Shown piece after piece: positions 5,820 to 6,157 of a stretch of 6,157 bases of DNA (position 1 is its first letter; each line of letters starts with the position of its first letter). Position numbers and translations under genes: made by a program. The notes beneath the pieces were generated by a model. The model was not told where the DNA came from. It did no database searches and saw nothing but the letters and a program-made list of their open reading frames with translations. Source of the stretch: Helicobacteraceae bacterium (GTDB taxonomy: Bacteria; Campylobacterota; Campylobacteria; Campylobacterales; Helicobacteraceae); NCBI GenBank assembly GCA_029258405.1, contig JARHYY010000064.1, forward strand, positions 1 to 6,157. The letters are read 5' to 3'.

Positions 5820-6032
5820 GCGATAATAAACATTATGATGATATAGGGTATTTTTAATCAAAGTGAGTGAATATAGACTTTGATTTAAAAGTAATAACAC
5901 AAAAGATTCATAAGAGAAGATAACCAATATGGCGTATATGTAACAATACCTAATGAGCATGAGATAACAAGCTTAATTTTTACCAATCCCAACTTTAACA
6001 TTATCTCCACATCTCCCCACCCTAAACCCTAA
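5750..6032 (+). pseudogene. Possible decayed continuation of the small membrane-protein gene
   Basis: Protein-like segments continue downstream of 5619-5819 in shifting frames. From 5750 to 5857 the frame one base back reads KSLLLVKRLQKLPKYK and further polar residues to a stop at 5855-5857. The same frame, after a second stop at 5864-5866, reads VNIDFDLKVITQKIHK (5867-5914). From about 5915 the original frame resumes with EDNQYGVYVTIPNEHE and stays open to a stop at 6030-6032. Joined, these would extend the 66-residue protein to roughly 130 residues. This is a reconstruction by eye. Open stretches of 35-45 codons can arise by chance, and a minus-strand frame (5885-6028) is open over part of the same DNA. 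Confidence 0.3.
5851..5890. repeat. AT-rich inverted repeat, unknown role
   Basis: AATCAAAGT (5856-5864) is perfectly complementary to ACTTTGATT (5877-5885). After one mismatch the arms extend by TTTT (5851-5854) against AAAA (5887-5890), giving 13 of 14 paired bases around a 12-base loop. No T-tract follows on either strand, so it is not a standard intrinsic terminator, although it lies about 30 bases after the small gene's stop. Confidence 0.5.
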
Positions 6033-6071
6033 GCTTTACCCCCAAAACCACATAACCATTTTAATACATAA
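5972..6071. other. C-rich, G-poor tract with minus-strand G-quadruplex pattern
   Basis: This 100-base stretch has about 35 C and a single G (6033) on the plus strand, a sharp break from the rest of the window. On the minus strand 6043-6015 reads G5, nine bases, G3, TTTA, G3, T, G4. That is four runs of three or more G, with one loop slightly longer than the usual seven-base limit. No gene with good start signals covers it. Its left part overlaps the putative pseudogene remnant. Confidence 0.5.
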
Positions 6072-6157
6072 GCACTTAACAGAGCTTGCCATATGTAATA
6101 TTCATGTATCTCATAAGATATATCATTTTATTCAATACAATAAACAAAGAATCTTTT
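6033..6157. other. Window end without recognisable gene
   Basis: After the C-rich tract the sequence returns to ordinary AT-rich composition. No frame stays open long enough on the plus strand. On the minus strand a frame entering from the right edge stays open for about 26 codons before a TAA; it could be the tail of a gene outside the window or chance. I see no tRNA, repeat or terminator. Confidence 0.4.

Noticed and set aside
5885..6001. 38-codon hydrophobic minus-strand ORF starting at 6001
   Set aside because: GGAG is only three bases from the ATG and the next purine run is too far. It overlaps the more protein-like plus-strand remnant, and length alone does not support it.

Overview
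The window is AT-rich DNA whose proteins look epsilonproteobacterial (Campylobacterota), most likely an enterohepatic Helicobacter or a near relative. The grounds are a stand-alone biotin carboxylase chain that, from memory, resembles Campylobacter PycA more than AccC, and a chemoreceptor with the linker and C-terminus of Campylobacter Tlp receptors. Genus and species cannot be fixed from the sequence alone.

Layout. Positions 1-243 are non-coding leader, strikingly poor in C for the first 136 bases. Positions 244-1665 (+) encode the ATP-grasp/biotin carboxylase subunit of a split pyruvate carboxylase. Positions 1666-2181 (-) encode a small ImmA/IrrE-fold protein that meets pycA tail to tail with no base between the stop codons and has lost most of the zinc-protease motif. 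Positions 2182-2463 are a very AT-rich divergent control region. Positions 2464-4572 (+) encode a membrane chemoreceptor with a large periplasmic Cache-type sensor. A hairpin at 4590-4628 separates it from the convergent FAH-family enzyme at 4644-5498 (-). A 120-base divergent promoter region follows. It has a near-consensus extended -10 promoter for a 66-residue small membrane protein (5619-5819, +). The last 340 bases hold no intact gene: a possible decayed continuation of the small gene, an AT-rich inverted repeat, and a C-rich/G-poor tract whose minus strand has a G-quadruplex-like pattern.

How the genes fit together. All five genes alternate in strand, so each is probably its own transcription unit and there is no operon. 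PycA would make oxaloacetate (with a PycB subunit encoded elsewhere). Some FAH-family enzymes act on oxaloacetate or related 2-oxo acids, so a metabolic link is possible but is only inference. The chemoreceptor beside an FAH gene recalls the Campylobacter jejuni docB/cj0021c region. I see no phage, IS element, CRISPR array, tRNA or rRNA. The points most worth a second look are the degenerate ImmA/IrrE protein, the apparently frameshifted small membrane protein, and the G-quadruplex-like tract.
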